Notes: a model not told the origin generated them from the sequence alone. A stretch of 64,000 bases of DNA from Thermoanaerobaculales bacterium (GCA_035358815.1 DAOPQC010000003.1:186001-250000); one strand, 5' to 3'; numbered from the stretch's first letter, positions 17,364 through 26,041 are shown. Numbers and translations: made by a program.

Positions 17364-18947
17364 CTAGCCGGGAACGAAGCGGCTGAACAGCGCGGGCAGA
17401 TTGTGCAGCAGGACGAGTCCGATCCCCACCAGGACCAGTCGCTGAGCCATCCGGGAGCGGACGCGCACGCGGTCGAGGAAGCCGGCTGCCAGCATCGCCA
17501 GCAGAGGGAAGGCGTGGAGCACGTACGTCGCCTTGATCGTGTCGCCGGCGCCGGGGCTGGGGTGCATGATGAGGAACCAGAGATAGCCGGCGAGGAAGGC
17601 GCCGACCATCAGGACGAGCAGGGCGTGATGCCCGTCCTCCGGTGCCGGCACACGCCTGATGGTGAAACGCAGCAGGCTGATGCAGCCCATCGCCAGGCCT
17701 GCCAGCCCGAGGGCCGAGGGCAGCAGCGAGACCAGATTCACCCGCCCCAGGAAGGGGCCGATGGTGTCCCGGTTCGTCCTCAGCCACGCCGGCGCGGGGT
17801 GCCTCTCGAGCAGCCTGGCCACGCGCTTGCCGGTCAGCAGCCCGCCGTCGGCGCTGCGCCGCCCCCACCAGATGAAGTAGCCTCCGTAGTCGCCCCAGGT
17901 CTCCGAGTAGAGCTGAGGCACGAGCTGATTGGGGAAGGACGGGCGTAACGGGTCGCGAAAGAGCTTGCCGTTACCCGTGCCGAGGTAGAACGAGGCCGGC
18001 TGGTTGCGCAGCGAGAACGAAGGCGCCCCCGGACGGTTGAAGGCCATGATCGTGCCGTGGCGCGCGAGCAGGCTCAGGTAGAACCAGCCGCCCACCACTG
18101 CCGCGACCACGCAGGCGACCGCCAGAGCTGCGAGGTGCCGGCACCAGCGGCTGCGGTCCTTCGATGCGACGAGCGCCCCGTGGACCAGCAGCGCGGGGAA
18201 GAGCATGAAGGCCCACTGACGCGACAGCGCGGCGAGCCCCAGCACCACACCCAAGACGACCGCGTCGCGCTCCCATCGCCAGACCGAGGTCGTCAGGCGC
18301 AGCCAGAGCAGCGCAGCCAGCACCGCCATCAGCGCCACGTACGGCTCGCCGCGGACCATGGCGAAGCTCTTGTAGTAGACCGGGAGCATGCCCAGGAGCA
18401 CAAGCGCGTAGAGCCGGGTGCGGCCCTCGCCCGGTCCCATCTCACGGCCCAGGGCCAACAGAGAGTAGGTCGTCAGCAGCGACACCAGCACCTGGAACAG
18501 CTGGGCAGCCTTGCCCGCCTCCGCCACGGAGGCGCCCCACCAAGCCGTGGCACAGGCCCCGATGACATAGGGGAGCGGCGGCGAGAAGAACTCGCCTGTC
18601 TGGTCCACGGTGGGCAGTGATCCGCCGCCCAGCGCCTGGATGTACCGAAGGTGCCCGGGGGCGTCGTAGCCGACGAGCGGATCGTGCCGGATAGCGTTGA
18701 TGAGCACGATGGTGTTGATCGCCGCAATCGCGAGCACCAGCCGGAGGTCGACGCCGGCGCCGGTCTGGAAAGGAGCGAGGAGGCGCGCGCCCAGTCGAGC
18801 CGCCGCCCGCTGCCATGCACTGGTCTCTGCCACGGGTGAGACTCCGCCTGCGCGCCGGGCTCTGCCCGTCCGTGCGGCCACTGCGCCAAAGTCTATCCCA
18901 GGACGGCTCGGTGCCGCGCCCCGCTCGGAGGAGACTCGGCCGGCCAC
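17364..18947 (-). CDS. Polytopic membrane glycosyltransferase (GT39/GT83, ArnT/PMT-like)
   Basis: The 527-residue protein has about ten hydrophobic segments from residue 68 on. The first loop carries GYDAPGHLRYIQAL, where an Asp (95) and His (99) sit at the place of the catalytic acidic motif of PMT/ArnT enzymes. These enzymes take a sugar from a polyprenyl phosphate and attach it on the periplasmic side to lipid, glycan or protein. The N-terminal 60 residues are charged and poorly conserved in look, and the true start may be further in. It lies 38 bp before the DUF6599 lipoprotein gene (same strand), which is transcribed first. The donor lipid and acceptor are unknown. Confidence 0.82.
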   Translation of the reverse strand: MAGRVSSERGAAPSRPGIDFGAVAARTGRARRAGGVSPVAETSAWQRAAARLGARLLAPFQTGAGVDLRLVLAIAAINTIVLINAIRHDPLVGYDAPGHLRYIQALGGGSLPTVDQTGEFFSPPLPYVIGACATAWWGASVAEAGKAAQLFQVLVSLLTTYSLLALGREMGPGEGRTRLYALVLLGMLPVYYKSFAMVRGEPYVALMAVLAALLWLRLTTSVWRWERDAVVLGVVLGLAALSRQWAFMLFPALLVHGALVASKDRSRWCRHLAALAVACVVAAVVGGWFYLSLLARHGTIMAFNRPGAPSFSLRNQPASFYLGTGNGKLFRDPLRPSFPNQLVPQLYSETWGDYGGYFIWWGRRSADGGLLTGKRVARLLERHPAPAWLRTNRDTIGPFLGRVNLVSLLPSALGLAGLAMGCISLLRFTIRRVPAPEDGHHALLVLMVGAFLAGYLWFLIMHPSPGAGDTIKATYVLHAFPLLAMLAAGFLDRVRVRSRMAQRLVLVGIGLVLLHNLPALFSRFVPG

Positions 18948-18985
18948 GAGAATGGCGAGGATCGGAGCACGAGCCCGACGGCGCC

Positions 18986-19909
18986 TCAGCCGCCGGCTCC
19001 GAGTCCGGCGGCGAGCGCGGCGAGCAGGCGCTGCTGGGCATCGGGGGGAAGGTCCGGGGCATCGCAGTGCACGCCCGCGACGAACTGGCCGGCCGACACC
19101 GCGCTGCCGGACCCGAGCCTTTCGTCCGAGTAGCGGAAGCCGCCGCAGCCCGGCCCGCGGACCGCCTCGACCGCCGTGCGCTCCGCCCAGTGGGCGCGCA
19201 GCCTGTCCAGCGCCGCCTCGGCCGCCGCCTCGCTGCCGAGCTCCGAGAAGAAGAGCCGCGCGTCGCGGCCCTCCAGGCGGTAGCTCGCCACCACCCCTCC
19301 CGGCAGGAAGGCGTGGCCGAGCAGGTCCGCGGCCACCCAGCGCTCGCTGCCCGCCACCAGCCCTTCCCGGGGCAGCGGGTCGAGGAACGGCGGCAGGCCG
19401 GGCTCACTCGGGGCTCTCCCGCAGACGTGCTCCATGAGCGCGCCCAGGGCCCCGAGAAGCTCGGGCCGGCCGTCGTCGGCCTCGCCATGGAGGTAGAGGC
19501 CGCCCTGCCACCCGGCGGCGACGGTGCCCGACCGGTAGCCCTCGGCGCACCACGGCTCGCGGGTCGCGTCAGGCGGCAGCGCGCTGCGGAAGATGCCGAA
19601 CGACCCGGCCGCGCCGCCCATGTCGAAGAGATCGACCCTGACGCAGGCGAGCGGGTCCTCGCCGAGCTGGTAGCGCACGTGCACGAGCTGCCGGAAGCCG
19701 AGCCCGAGGTAGCGCTCGGCGCCGCCGTCGAGATAGTCGAACAGGCGGTCCGGGCCGTAGCTCACCGGGCCCTCGACCACCCGCCATCCCGGCAGCCGGG
19801 AGGCGTCGGGGAGGAGCGTCTCGAGGCCGGCCTCCGGCTGCGGCGGCGGCGCGCAGGCAAGCCCGGCCGCCAGCGCCGCGCCGGCGCCGAGGAGCCACGG
19901 CCCCGTCAC
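18986..19909 (-). CDS. DUF6599-type lipoprotein
   Basis: The 307-residue protein starts at a GTG at 19909 that overlaps the stop of the upstream iron-sulfur protein by 4 bp. The first 19 residues form a lipoprotein signal with Cys19 (AAGLAC). The body has the LFDYLDGGAERYLGLGF wording typical of DUF6599 proteins, a family without known function, found mainly in Acidobacteria and relatives. Co-translation with the Tat-exported aldo-keto-reductase-fold protein indicates they act together outside the cytoplasm. No metal or catalytic motif stands out, and a cofactor cannot be predicted from the sequence. Confidence 0.75.
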   Translation of the reverse strand: MTGPWLLGAGAALAAGLACAPPPQPEAGLETLLPDASRLPGWRVVEGPVSYGPDRLFDYLDGGAERYLGLGFRQLVHVRYQLGEDPLACVRVDLFDMGGAAGSFGIFRSALPPDATREPWCAEGYRSGTVAAGWQGGLYLHGEADDGRPELLGALGALMEHVCGRAPSEPGLPPFLDPLPREGLVAGSERWVAADLLGHAFLPGGVVASYRLEGRDARLFFSELGSEAAAEAALDRLRAHWAERTAVEAVRGPGCGGFRYSDERLGSGSAVSAGQFVAGVHCDAPDLPPDAQQRLLAALAAGLGAGG

Positions 19910-21084
19910 GCCAGCCTCAGGTGGGCCTCGAGGAGCTCGGCCCGGACCGGGCGGGCGAACGGGCAGGCGGCCTGGCACGGCGCGTGGCAGCCCGCGCACG
20001 CCGTCGCTGCGCGCCCCGGCCCGAGCGCGGCGTACCGGCGGCGGGCCTCGTCATGGCGGTCGTAGTAGGCGGAGTACATGAAGAAGCGGTTGACGTCGGC
20101 GATCGCCACCCCGTGCGGGCAGCTCGGCTCGCAGGCGGCGCAGAAGCGGCAGTAGCGGTGGCGCACCTCGTCGGCGTAGCGGTGGAGCATCGCCGCCTCG
20201 GCCACGGTGAGGCGCGAGCCCACCGCGGCGGCGAAGGATCTGATCTGATCGAAGCTGCCGAAGGTGACGCACACGCTGGCCACCGCAGGGTTGGTCAGCG
20301 CCCACTTCGCCGTGGCCTCGGGAAGCGACAGCCCGCCCGCCTCGAGTCCCTCGACCTCGCGCTGCCGGTTGCCGGCGTTGGTCTTGAAGGCGATGGTGCC
20401 GATCCCCCGCGCGGATGCCCGCTCGAGGATCCGATCGAGGTCGGGGTAGGACACGAAGTCGTACTTGATGAAGAAGACCTCGAAGCGGCCGTCCTCGATG
20501 GCGGCCTCGAGCACCTCCTGCATCCCTCCCGCGTGGCCCGACAGCCCGAGGTGGTGGACCTTGCCGGCGCTCTTCGCCGCCGCGATCGCCTCGTGGAATG
20601 CGCCCACCCGGAGCTGCGCGGGCGAGCGCACGTCGCCCGCGTAGTAGACGTCGATGTGATCTGTGGCGAGGCGGCGCAGGCTGTCGTCGATGTCGGCTGC
20701 GACCCGCTGCGCGGGAAGGTCCGGGTGGACCGGGTTCCCGGTCAGCACGACCACCCGGTCGCGGGCGACGCCGGCGTCGCGCAGCGCGCGCCCGACCGCC
20801 TCCTCCTCGCGGCCGTCGAGGTACTGGCCGGAGGTGCCGAAGGTGTTGATCCCGGCCTCGAGCGCGGCCGCCACCAGCGCCGGGTTGTCCACGCCGTGCG
20901 CGCCGAACGAGACCTCGGAGACCTCCAGGCCCGTGCCGCCGAGCGGCCGCAGCCGCATGGCCGCCGGCCCGGCCTGGGCTGCCGGCTCCTCGGTCACCGG
21001 CCCGCAGCCGACGGCGAGGCCCGAGGCGGCGGCTCCCAGCTTGAGGAAGGAGCGGCGGTCGATGGCACCGGTGGGGTCCGTCAT
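19906..21084 (-). CDS. Tat-exported aldo/keto-reductase-fold protein with two Fe-S cysteine clusters
   Basis: The 392-residue protein begins with a twin-arginine signal (DRRSFLK, 9-15) after a good AGGAGG ribosome site. Residues 45-300 follow the aldo-keto reductase plan. The catalytic tetrad is broken: the usual FDTAxxY Asp is Gly83, the Lys of the TK motif is Gly116, while Tyr88 and His184 remain. The C-terminus carries CRFCAACEPSC (ferredoxin pattern) and CAGCHAPCQAACP, so one or two 4Fe-4S clusters are likely. The family includes ferredoxin-fused reductases of anaerobes. Missing Asp and Lys argue against ordinary carbonyl reduction; electron transfer in the periplasm is more plausible. 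Followed by the DUF6599 lipoprotein. Confidence 0.85.
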   Translation of the reverse strand: MTDPTGAIDRRSFLKLGAAASGLAVGCGPVTEEPAAQAGPAAMRLRPLGGTGLEVSEVSFGAHGVDNPALVAAALEAGINTFGTSGQYLDGREEEAVGRALRDAGVARDRVVVLTGNPVHPDLPAQRVAADIDDSLRRLATDHIDVYYAGDVRSPAQLRVGAFHEAIAAAKSAGKVHHLGLSGHAGGMQEVLEAAIEDGRFEVFFIKYDFVSYPDLDRILERASARGIGTIAFKTNAGNRQREVEGLEAGGLSLPEATAKWALTNPAVASVCVTFGSFDQIRSFAAAVGSRLTVAEAAMLHRYADEVRHRYCRFCAACEPSCPHGVAIADVNRFFMYSAYYDRHDEARRRYAALGPGRAATACAGCHAPCQAACPFARPVRAELLEAHLRLA

Positions 21085-21221
21085 GGCAAGCCTCCTGGGA
21101 CTCGCCCCGGGCCTCGGGGCCGGCCGTTTCGTCCGGCGGCCCGCGGGCGGCGTCCGGCTGCGTCGCCCGGAGTATAGGCCCCTGGAGCGGCCTGCGCACC
21201 GGCGCGGGCGGCGCCCGCCAG

Positions 21222-21253
21222 CCCTTGACATTCTCAAGGGCGGGGCGAATCCT
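21222..21253 (+). promoter_or_regulatory. Promoter with palindromic operator ahead of the beta-propeller gene
   Basis: TTGACA (21225-21230) serves as -35, and 17 bp later AATCCT (21248-21253) is a weak -10. The -35 lies inside a perfect inverted repeat CCCTTGA-N5-TCAAGGG (21222-21240). A repressor bound there would block the promoter. The regulator is not identified. Confidence 0.45.
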
Positions 21254-21346
21254 AGAGCGAGAGGGGAATCCGAAAGCAGGACCGGAAGTGGAGCCTCCGC
21301 GTCGCTAGCGCGGGGAGCGTCCGCTCACAACGAAGGGAGGCACGAG

Positions 21347-22474
21347 ATGGTGCGCAGCGTGGTTCGGCTCGCAGTGATCATGATGGTGGCAGCCGCGGCG
21401 GTCGCTGGAGCGCAGGTCGCCGACGGCCCGGAGTGGGGCGGTTCGTGGCAGAGCGGGCCGGCCACCACCTTCCCGCAGGCCTTCTCGCGCTTCGACGGCG
21501 CCTACGACCCCGGCACCGGGCTGGTCTACTTCCTCGGTGGCCGGCTGGCCGACAACAACACCGACGGCAGCATCTTGACCTTCGACCCGGCGACCGGCAC
21601 CTATGCCGACACCGGCCTCGACATGCCGACCCCGATCTCCAACTACACCATCAGCCCGCTCACCGACGCGACCGGGTTCGGCCTCTACGTCTTCTGCGGC
21701 CGCGACGCGGCAGGCGGCCAGATGCTGGGGGTCCAGGTCTTCTACCCGGCGACCGGCACCGCGGTGCAGCTGCCGGCGGCGGACAACTTCCCCGGCGCCC
21801 TGACCTGCACCAGCGGCATGAACGTCGTGCTCGACAACAAGGTCTACGTCGCCGGCGGCCTCGACACCGTCGTCTCGCCGTACAACGCCGTCCAGACCTG
21901 GGTCTTCGACCCGATGGCGGCGTCCGGCAGCCGGTGGACACGGCTGGCTGCCGCCGATCTCGCCCAGGGGCGCGCCTACATCATGGGCGCGGCGGTCGAC
22001 GGCAAGATCTACGCCATCGGCGGCGCCTGGTACGACGGGAGCACGCTCACCAACGTGACCACGGTCGAGGTGCTCGACCCGGCCGCCGCGACCCCGAGCT
22101 GGAACGACGCGGCGGTTGCCGACCTGCCCGAGCAGTGCTCGAGCTCCCGGGCCTGGGGCTTCGACACCGGCAGCCTCTACATCGATCCCACCGACAGCAC
22201 CCCGCTGGCCGGCAAGATCATCAGCGGCTGCGGCTTCTGGTCGACGGCGGTGGCCTCGGTCTACGCCTACACCGTCGCCACCAACAGCTGGGAGGTCTTC
22301 CCGCCCTTCAACACCGCCCGCCGCGACCAGGCCGGCGAGCTCATGCCGATCGCCGGCGAGGAAGCGCTGTGGGTGTGGGGCGGCTACGACGGCACCAGCG
22401 TCAACACCACCACGGTCGAGTACTACGGCCTGGCCCTGGTCCCGGTCGAGCTGCAGAGCTTCAGCGTCGAGTAG
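21347..22474 (+). CDS. Secreted Kelch-like beta-propeller protein with C-terminal PVELQSF motif
   Basis: The 375-residue protein has a signal peptide (1-24, ending AGAQVA) and repeated blades with YxxGGxxxxxxxxxxxxxxDPxTGTW-like units, for example VYVAGGLDTV, IYAIGGAWYDG and LWVWGGYDG. This is the Kelch/galactose-oxidase propeller pattern. A strong Shine-Dalgarno (GGGAGG) sets the ATG at 21347. The last residues, VPVELQSFSVE, recur almost unchanged at the end of the next gene (22700-23848), and a variant ends the 59227 gene. Propellers bind ligands or surfaces; no catalytic Cys-Tyr pair of galactose oxidase is apparent. A terminator hairpin follows at 22501. Confidence 0.82.
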   Translation: MVRSVVRLAVIMMVAAAAVAGAQVADGPEWGGSWQSGPATTFPQAFSRFDGAYDPGTGLVYFLGGRLADNNTDGSILTFDPATGTYADTGLDMPTPISNYTISPLTDATGFGLYVFCGRDAAGGQMLGVQVFYPATGTAVQLPAADNFPGALTCTSGMNVVLDNKVYVAGGLDTVVSPYNAVQTWVFDPMAASGSRWTRLAAADLAQGRAYIMGAAVDGKIYAIGGAWYDGSTLTNVTTVEVLDPAAATPSWNDAAVADLPEQCSSSRAWGFDTGSLYIDPTDSTPLAGKIISGCGFWSTAVASVYAYTVATNSWEVFPPFNTARRDQAGELMPIAGEEALWVWGGYDGTSVNTTTVEYYGLALVPVELQSFSVE

Positions 22475-22500
22475 GGCACCACACGACACCGACCACCGAC

Positions 22501-22520
22501 GCCCCGGCTCCGGCCGGGGC
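22501..22520 (+). terminator. Intrinsic terminator of the beta-propeller gene
   Basis: A perfect 8-bp GC stem (GCCCCGGC/GCCGGGGC) with loop TCCG is followed by GTTTCCTT, 27 bp after the stop codon. Confidence 0.7.
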
Positions 22521-22652
22521 GTTTCCTTGCCTGGGTGGATTGCGGTGGGCATCGCGGCGCGCGCCGGGGGCGCCGGCGCGGGCAGGAAGGGCGGCGCCGG
22601 CCGCCGCAAGGCCCTGCCGCACGCTGCGCCGGGGCTCCCGCCACAACGCAAA

Positions 22653-22676
22653 GCGCCCCGGCCGGAGCCGGGGCGC
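22653..22676 (-). terminator. Intrinsic terminator of the 23848 gene
   Basis: A perfect 10-bp stem with a four-base loop. Read on the minus strand it is followed by TTTGCG. The inner 20 bases are the same sequence as the terminator at 22501, in the opposite direction. Confidence 0.65.
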
Positions 22677-22699
22677 GAAGAGAACGCGAAAGGTCTCGT

Positions 22700-23848
22700 C
22701 TACTCGATGTCGAACGACTGCAGCTCGACCGGGACGATGGTTCCGGTGACGCACATCGACATGGAGAAGCCCGTTCCGGCCCACGCCCCGTCGGTCCACT
22801 GCAACGCGGAGTTCGTCCCGCCGGAGCCGTTCATCCACAGGAAGGCGCAGTCGGCGGCGTTGGCGTAGCTCTTGACGGAGACCCAGGTCGGCCCGCTCGG
22901 CTGGCAGGCCGGCGACAGCCCGGTCACCTCCCAGTAGTAGAGGTTGTCAATGGAGTAGAACACGCCGGTGTTGACGAAGGTCGGGGTCAGCCCGGTGAAG
23001 GAGCAGACCTCGGCTCCCGGCTGGCCGCCGGCGTCGGCGTAGAAGGTCAGGTCGAAGGTGAGGCCGGTCGGGTTGCACGCAGACCAGCCGCCGCTGTACA
23101 GCAGGCTCAGCCCCCACCAGTGGAAGTCGGTGATCGACCAGAGGTCGGGCTGGATGAGGTCGACGACCTCGTAGTCGAACTGGGAGGACTGGGCGCTCGT
23201 GAACGCGTTCCAGGCGTCATTCGGGCCGAACACCGTCTGGTAATGGAGCGTGGTCGCGGGCGGGCACTCCGGCGGCGGCGGCGGCGGCTCATACTCGGAC
23301 ACCTCGAGGGTGTAGTTGCCCGAACCACCACCGTAGCCGTCGACGATGATGTAGTAGGTCTGGCCGCCGGTCAGCGCGACGTTGGTCAGCTCCGAGGTGT
23401 AGCTGACCGGCACGCTGCACTGGTCGTCGTTGCAGCCGACGTCGGTCCCCGGGCAGCTGCCCTGGTAGACGTAGAGCTTGGTGTCGTAGTTGGTGGAGCC
23501 GACGCACAGGGTGATGTCGACGTTCATGTTGGACGCCGGGGTGAACGAGTACGCCACGTCGGGCGCGGTGCTGCCGCTGTAGGGGCAGATCTCGTCGTAG
23601 TCGTGCGTGAAGCCGCTCGTCGTGCCGCTGTCGGAGTACGGCAGCGAGGTGATCACGGTCGCGGTCGCGCAGGTGTCACCGCCCTGCAGGATGACGCTGG
23701 GGTCCGGCGCCGGCGGGGTGACGCTTGACGGCGGCTTGTCGAGCGCCAGGTCGGTCGACGACAGCCGGGCGGGCGAGTCGGCCGCCTGCACCGCCACGGC
23801 GGCGAGCAGCAGCATGGCCAGGGGCAGGATCATCCGAACACTCTTCAT
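22700..23848 (-). CDS. Secreted protein with pre-peptidase-like beta domain and C-terminal PVELQSF motif
   Basis: The 382-residue protein has a signal peptide (1-22). Residues 45-175 follow the bacterial pre-peptidase C-terminal pattern: ATVITSLPYSDSGTTSGF, then DVAYSFTPASNMNVDITLC, TKLYVYQGSC and YYIIVDGYGGGSGNYTLEV. A proline-rich linker leads to a second beta-rich domain (about 190-365) of unknown family. The protein ends GTIVPVELQSFDIE. The ATG at 23848 has AAGGAGGG at good spacing, and a consensus promoter with a leader near 93 nt lies upstream. No catalytic residues are apparent; it is probably a carbohydrate- or surface-binding protein. Confidence 0.8.
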   Translation of the reverse strand: MKSVRMILPLAMLLLAAVAVQAADSPARLSSTDLALDKPPSSVTPPAPDPSVILQGGDTCATATVITSLPYSDSGTTSGFTHDYDEICPYSGSTAPDVAYSFTPASNMNVDITLCVGSTNYDTKLYVYQGSCPGTDVGCNDDQCSVPVSYTSELTNVALTGGQTYYIIVDGYGGGSGNYTLEVSEYEPPPPPPECPPATTLHYQTVFGPNDAWNAFTSAQSSQFDYEVVDLIQPDLWSITDFHWWGLSLLYSGGWSACNPTGLTFDLTFYADAGGQPGAEVCSFTGLTPTFVNTGVFYSIDNLYYWEVTGLSPACQPSGPTWVSVKSYANAADCAFLWMNGSGGTNSALQWTDGAWAGTGFSMSMCVTGTIVPVELQSFDIE

Positions 23849-23947
23849 GGGTCCCTCCTTCTTCCAAGTCATGTCAGACACCCGTCCGCCGGGTCACACG
23901 ACACCGGCCGGGAGCTGAGCGTCAATCTCAAGAAAATACACTCCAAA

Positions 23948-23976
23948 ATCGTACCCGGACGAGAGGTCGACGTCAA
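23948..23976 (-). promoter_or_regulatory. Promoter of the 23848 gene
   Basis: On the minus strand TTGACG (23976-23971), a 17-bp spacer and TACGAT (23953-23948). The region downstream is locally AT-rich (TTTTGGAGTGTATTTTC), as expected for promoter melting. Confidence 0.65.
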
Positions 23977-24059
23977 CAGGCCCCCGGCAGGCCGTCCTCC
24001 CCGCCCGCCGGGCGCCGCCGCGACCGGTCCCGCGCCGCCGATTCCGCCCCGCGCCTCGG

Positions 24060-24080
24060 GGCGCCCACCTCCCGGGCGCC
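24060..24080. other. GC-rich hairpin in an intergenic gap
   Basis: A perfect 7-bp inverted repeat (GGCGCCC/GGGCGCC, 7-nt loop) lies about 55 bp beyond the stop of the 25889 gene. No T-tract follows on either side, so termination is only a possibility. Confidence 0.3.
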
Positions 24081-24134
24081 GGCGAACAGCCGCCCCCGCC
24101 AGGCGAGGGCGCGGTGACAGTTCGCGCCGACCGG

Positions 24135-25889
24135 TCACGGGACCGTGGCGCTCCAGGCCGTGGTGTCGCCGGACTCGAAGCCGTCGCTGAACAGCTCGCC
24201 GGCGCCCAGCCACTGGAGGGCCGGCCCCAGCAGGTCGGCGCGGTGCTGGGCGTTGTCGATCGCCTCGAAGCCGAAGCCCAGGTAGACGACCCGGGCGCCG
24301 GAGGCGGCGCTGGCGGCGCGGATCCCCCCGACGCCGTCGCCCTGGTAGTTGAGGATCGCCGTGGCGTCACTGTCGCGCGGCGCGATCTCGTCCGGGTACT
24401 CCTGGTTGTTGGCGCCGTCGCCGCCGGCGATGTGGAGGGTGAGGCCGTCGCTGATCGGGTCGCCGGCGACCCCATTGAGATAGAGGATGTTGGTGTCGTC
24501 CCGGACGTAGTTCGCGTGCAGGTAGTCGTGGTACCAGGTCGGGTCGTAGTTGCCGCTATCCGAGGTGTTCAGCTCCCAACCGATGTCCTGGCCGGTCAGG
24601 AACAGGCTGCCGCCGTTGTCCAGGTGGTTGGTGAGGAAGTCGCGGTCGTCGGCGTCGAGGGTCGGGTAGCTCTCGCCGATCTGCCAGATCAGCACCGAGT
24701 AGGCCTGGAGCACGTCGTCGGTCAGCTTGCCGGCGTTGAGGTCCCAGACACCGTACAACATGCCCAGGGTGTCGAGGGCCGTGGTGTAGTAGCTCTCGTA
24801 GCCTTGAGCGCCGTCGTCGTCGACGATCAGGACGTCGAGGTCGTCGGAGAGGTAGGTGAAGGGGATGATCAGCGGCGCCGTCAGGTTGGGCGAGCTGACC
24901 TCGAGGTGGAACTTCATGTAGCCCGGCGTGGCCGGTGTGACGTCGATCGAGAACTCGGTGGACTCCTGGACGCCGAGCGAGAAGCTCCAGGGGCCGGTGT
25001 GGTTCCCGCCCAGGTCGTCCCAGTAGCTCGCGGCCCAGCCGGCCGGTGCGTGGTCGACGACCAGCTCGATGGTGAAGGTGTCGGCGAGGCCGACATTCGC
25101 CAGCGTGAACGGCGGGCTCGGCTGGGTTCCCGATGACGGGCCGATCTTGACCCTGTCGAACGGGACCATCGCGCGCACGCTGTAGTCGGGCTTGTCGTAG
25201 CTCGAGTCCGCCTGCAGCACCTCCTTGTCGGCCGCGCGCTGGACGAAGACCACGGCGTGGAGGTTGGCCTGGTTCCAGCCAGGATCGACGTCGAAGCTCC
25301 GGTTGAACACCGCCGTGCTGCCGGCGCCCGAGAGCGTGATCGTGTCGTTGATGATGTCGCGAGTGGCGCGGGTGTGCAGCGAGGTCAGGTTGTCCTCGAG
25401 CAGCAGGAAGCGGATGTGGTCGCCGGCAAGGGCGTCGGTCTCGGAGTACATGGTGACGGTGGCCTGGATGTCGCCGCTGGCCGGGTCGAAGGAGTCGATC
25501 TCGATCCGGATCGGTGCCGGCTGGAACGAGGCGGCTTCGACGATCGGCAGGTACGAGGCGCCGGTCGCGGTGATGGCACCGGCGCCGACGACCATGGTCT
25601 GGCCGTTGAAGATGACGGTCGGATACCCGGAGACGCCGTAGTAGGCGATGGCGGCGTCGATCTCCGGCGAGCCGTAGCTGCCGGTGGACGCATAGTAGCG
25701 CGCGCTGATGAACTGGCCGTAGTCGTACTGGGAGTGGACCACCTCCAGCCCCGCGTAGGCGTTCGGGCAGTAGCCGCACCAGGTGGCGGTCGCATCCTCG
25801 GCCAGGGTCGTCTTGGGATAGGCATCGAGCGCAGCCACCGAGGCGGCTGCACCGAGCATCACGATCAGGAGCACAACGGCACGTCGCAT
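24135..25889 (-). CDS. Secreted Omp28-like thioredoxin-fold protein with C-terminal DGFESGD motif
   Basis: The 584-residue protein starts with a signal peptide (1-21). Residues 25-110 read as a thioredoxin fold with the active-site motif WCGYC and the cis-Pro segment GVSGYPTVIFNG, close to Omp28-related proteins. A beta-rich middle follows. Residues 370-570 (DLDVLIVDDDGAQGYESYY, LIWQIGESYPTL, GGSLFLTGQDIGWEL) resemble class I glutamine-amidotransferase-like or ThuA-like folds but lack a clear catalytic triad. The end, LFSDGFESGDTTAWSATVP, is a tail found on exported proteins of several phyla. GGAGGTGA precedes the ATG and a good promoter is at 25935. It may be a thiol-redox or surface-associated protein. 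Confidence 0.8.
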   Translation of the reverse strand: MRRAVVLLIVMLGAAASVAALDAYPKTTLAEDATATWCGYCPNAYAGLEVVHSQYDYGQFISARYYASTGSYGSPEIDAAIAYYGVSGYPTVIFNGQTMVVGAGAITATGASYLPIVEAASFQPAPIRIEIDSFDPASGDIQATVTMYSETDALAGDHIRFLLLEDNLTSLHTRATRDIINDTITLSGAGSTAVFNRSFDVDPGWNQANLHAVVFVQRAADKEVLQADSSYDKPDYSVRAMVPFDRVKIGPSSGTQPSPPFTLANVGLADTFTIELVVDHAPAGWAASYWDDLGGNHTGPWSFSLGVQESTEFSIDVTPATPGYMKFHLEVSSPNLTAPLIIPFTYLSDDLDVLIVDDDGAQGYESYYTTALDTLGMLYGVWDLNAGKLTDDVLQAYSVLIWQIGESYPTLDADDRDFLTNHLDNGGSLFLTGQDIGWELNTSDSGNYDPTWYHDYLHANYVRDDTNILYLNGVAGDPISDGLTLHIAGGDGANNQEYPDEIAPRDSDATAILNYQGDGVGGIRAASAASGARVVYLGFGFEAIDNAQHRADLLGPALQWLGAGELFSDGFESGDTTAWSATVP

Positions 25890-25934
25890 TCCTCACCTCC
25901 ATCGGTCGACGGTTCGTCAGGAGCCACGGGCGAC

Positions 25935-25963
25935 ACGGTAGCCGCTCCGCCGGGGCCGGTCAA
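25935..25963 (-). promoter_or_regulatory. Promoter of the 25889 gene
   Basis: On the minus strand TTGACC (25963-25958), a 17-bp spacer and TACCGT (25940-25935). The -10 context GGCTACCGT matches the GCTACCAT boxes of the permease genes. Confidence 0.6.
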
Positions 25964-26041
25964 TCGGACCTGCGTGAGATCGCAGCGCAGGCCGCCGCCG
26001 CCGCGGCACCTGCGTTCGCCCGGCCGCGGGGGTCACCGCCA

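Noticed and set aside
12329..17386. Plus-strand open frame of 1685 codons opposite the activase gene
   Set aside because: It is the antisense shadow of the GC-rich minus-strand gene. The minus-strand protein has recognised ASKHA motifs; the plus-strand translation is Arg/Pro/Ala-rich without motifs.
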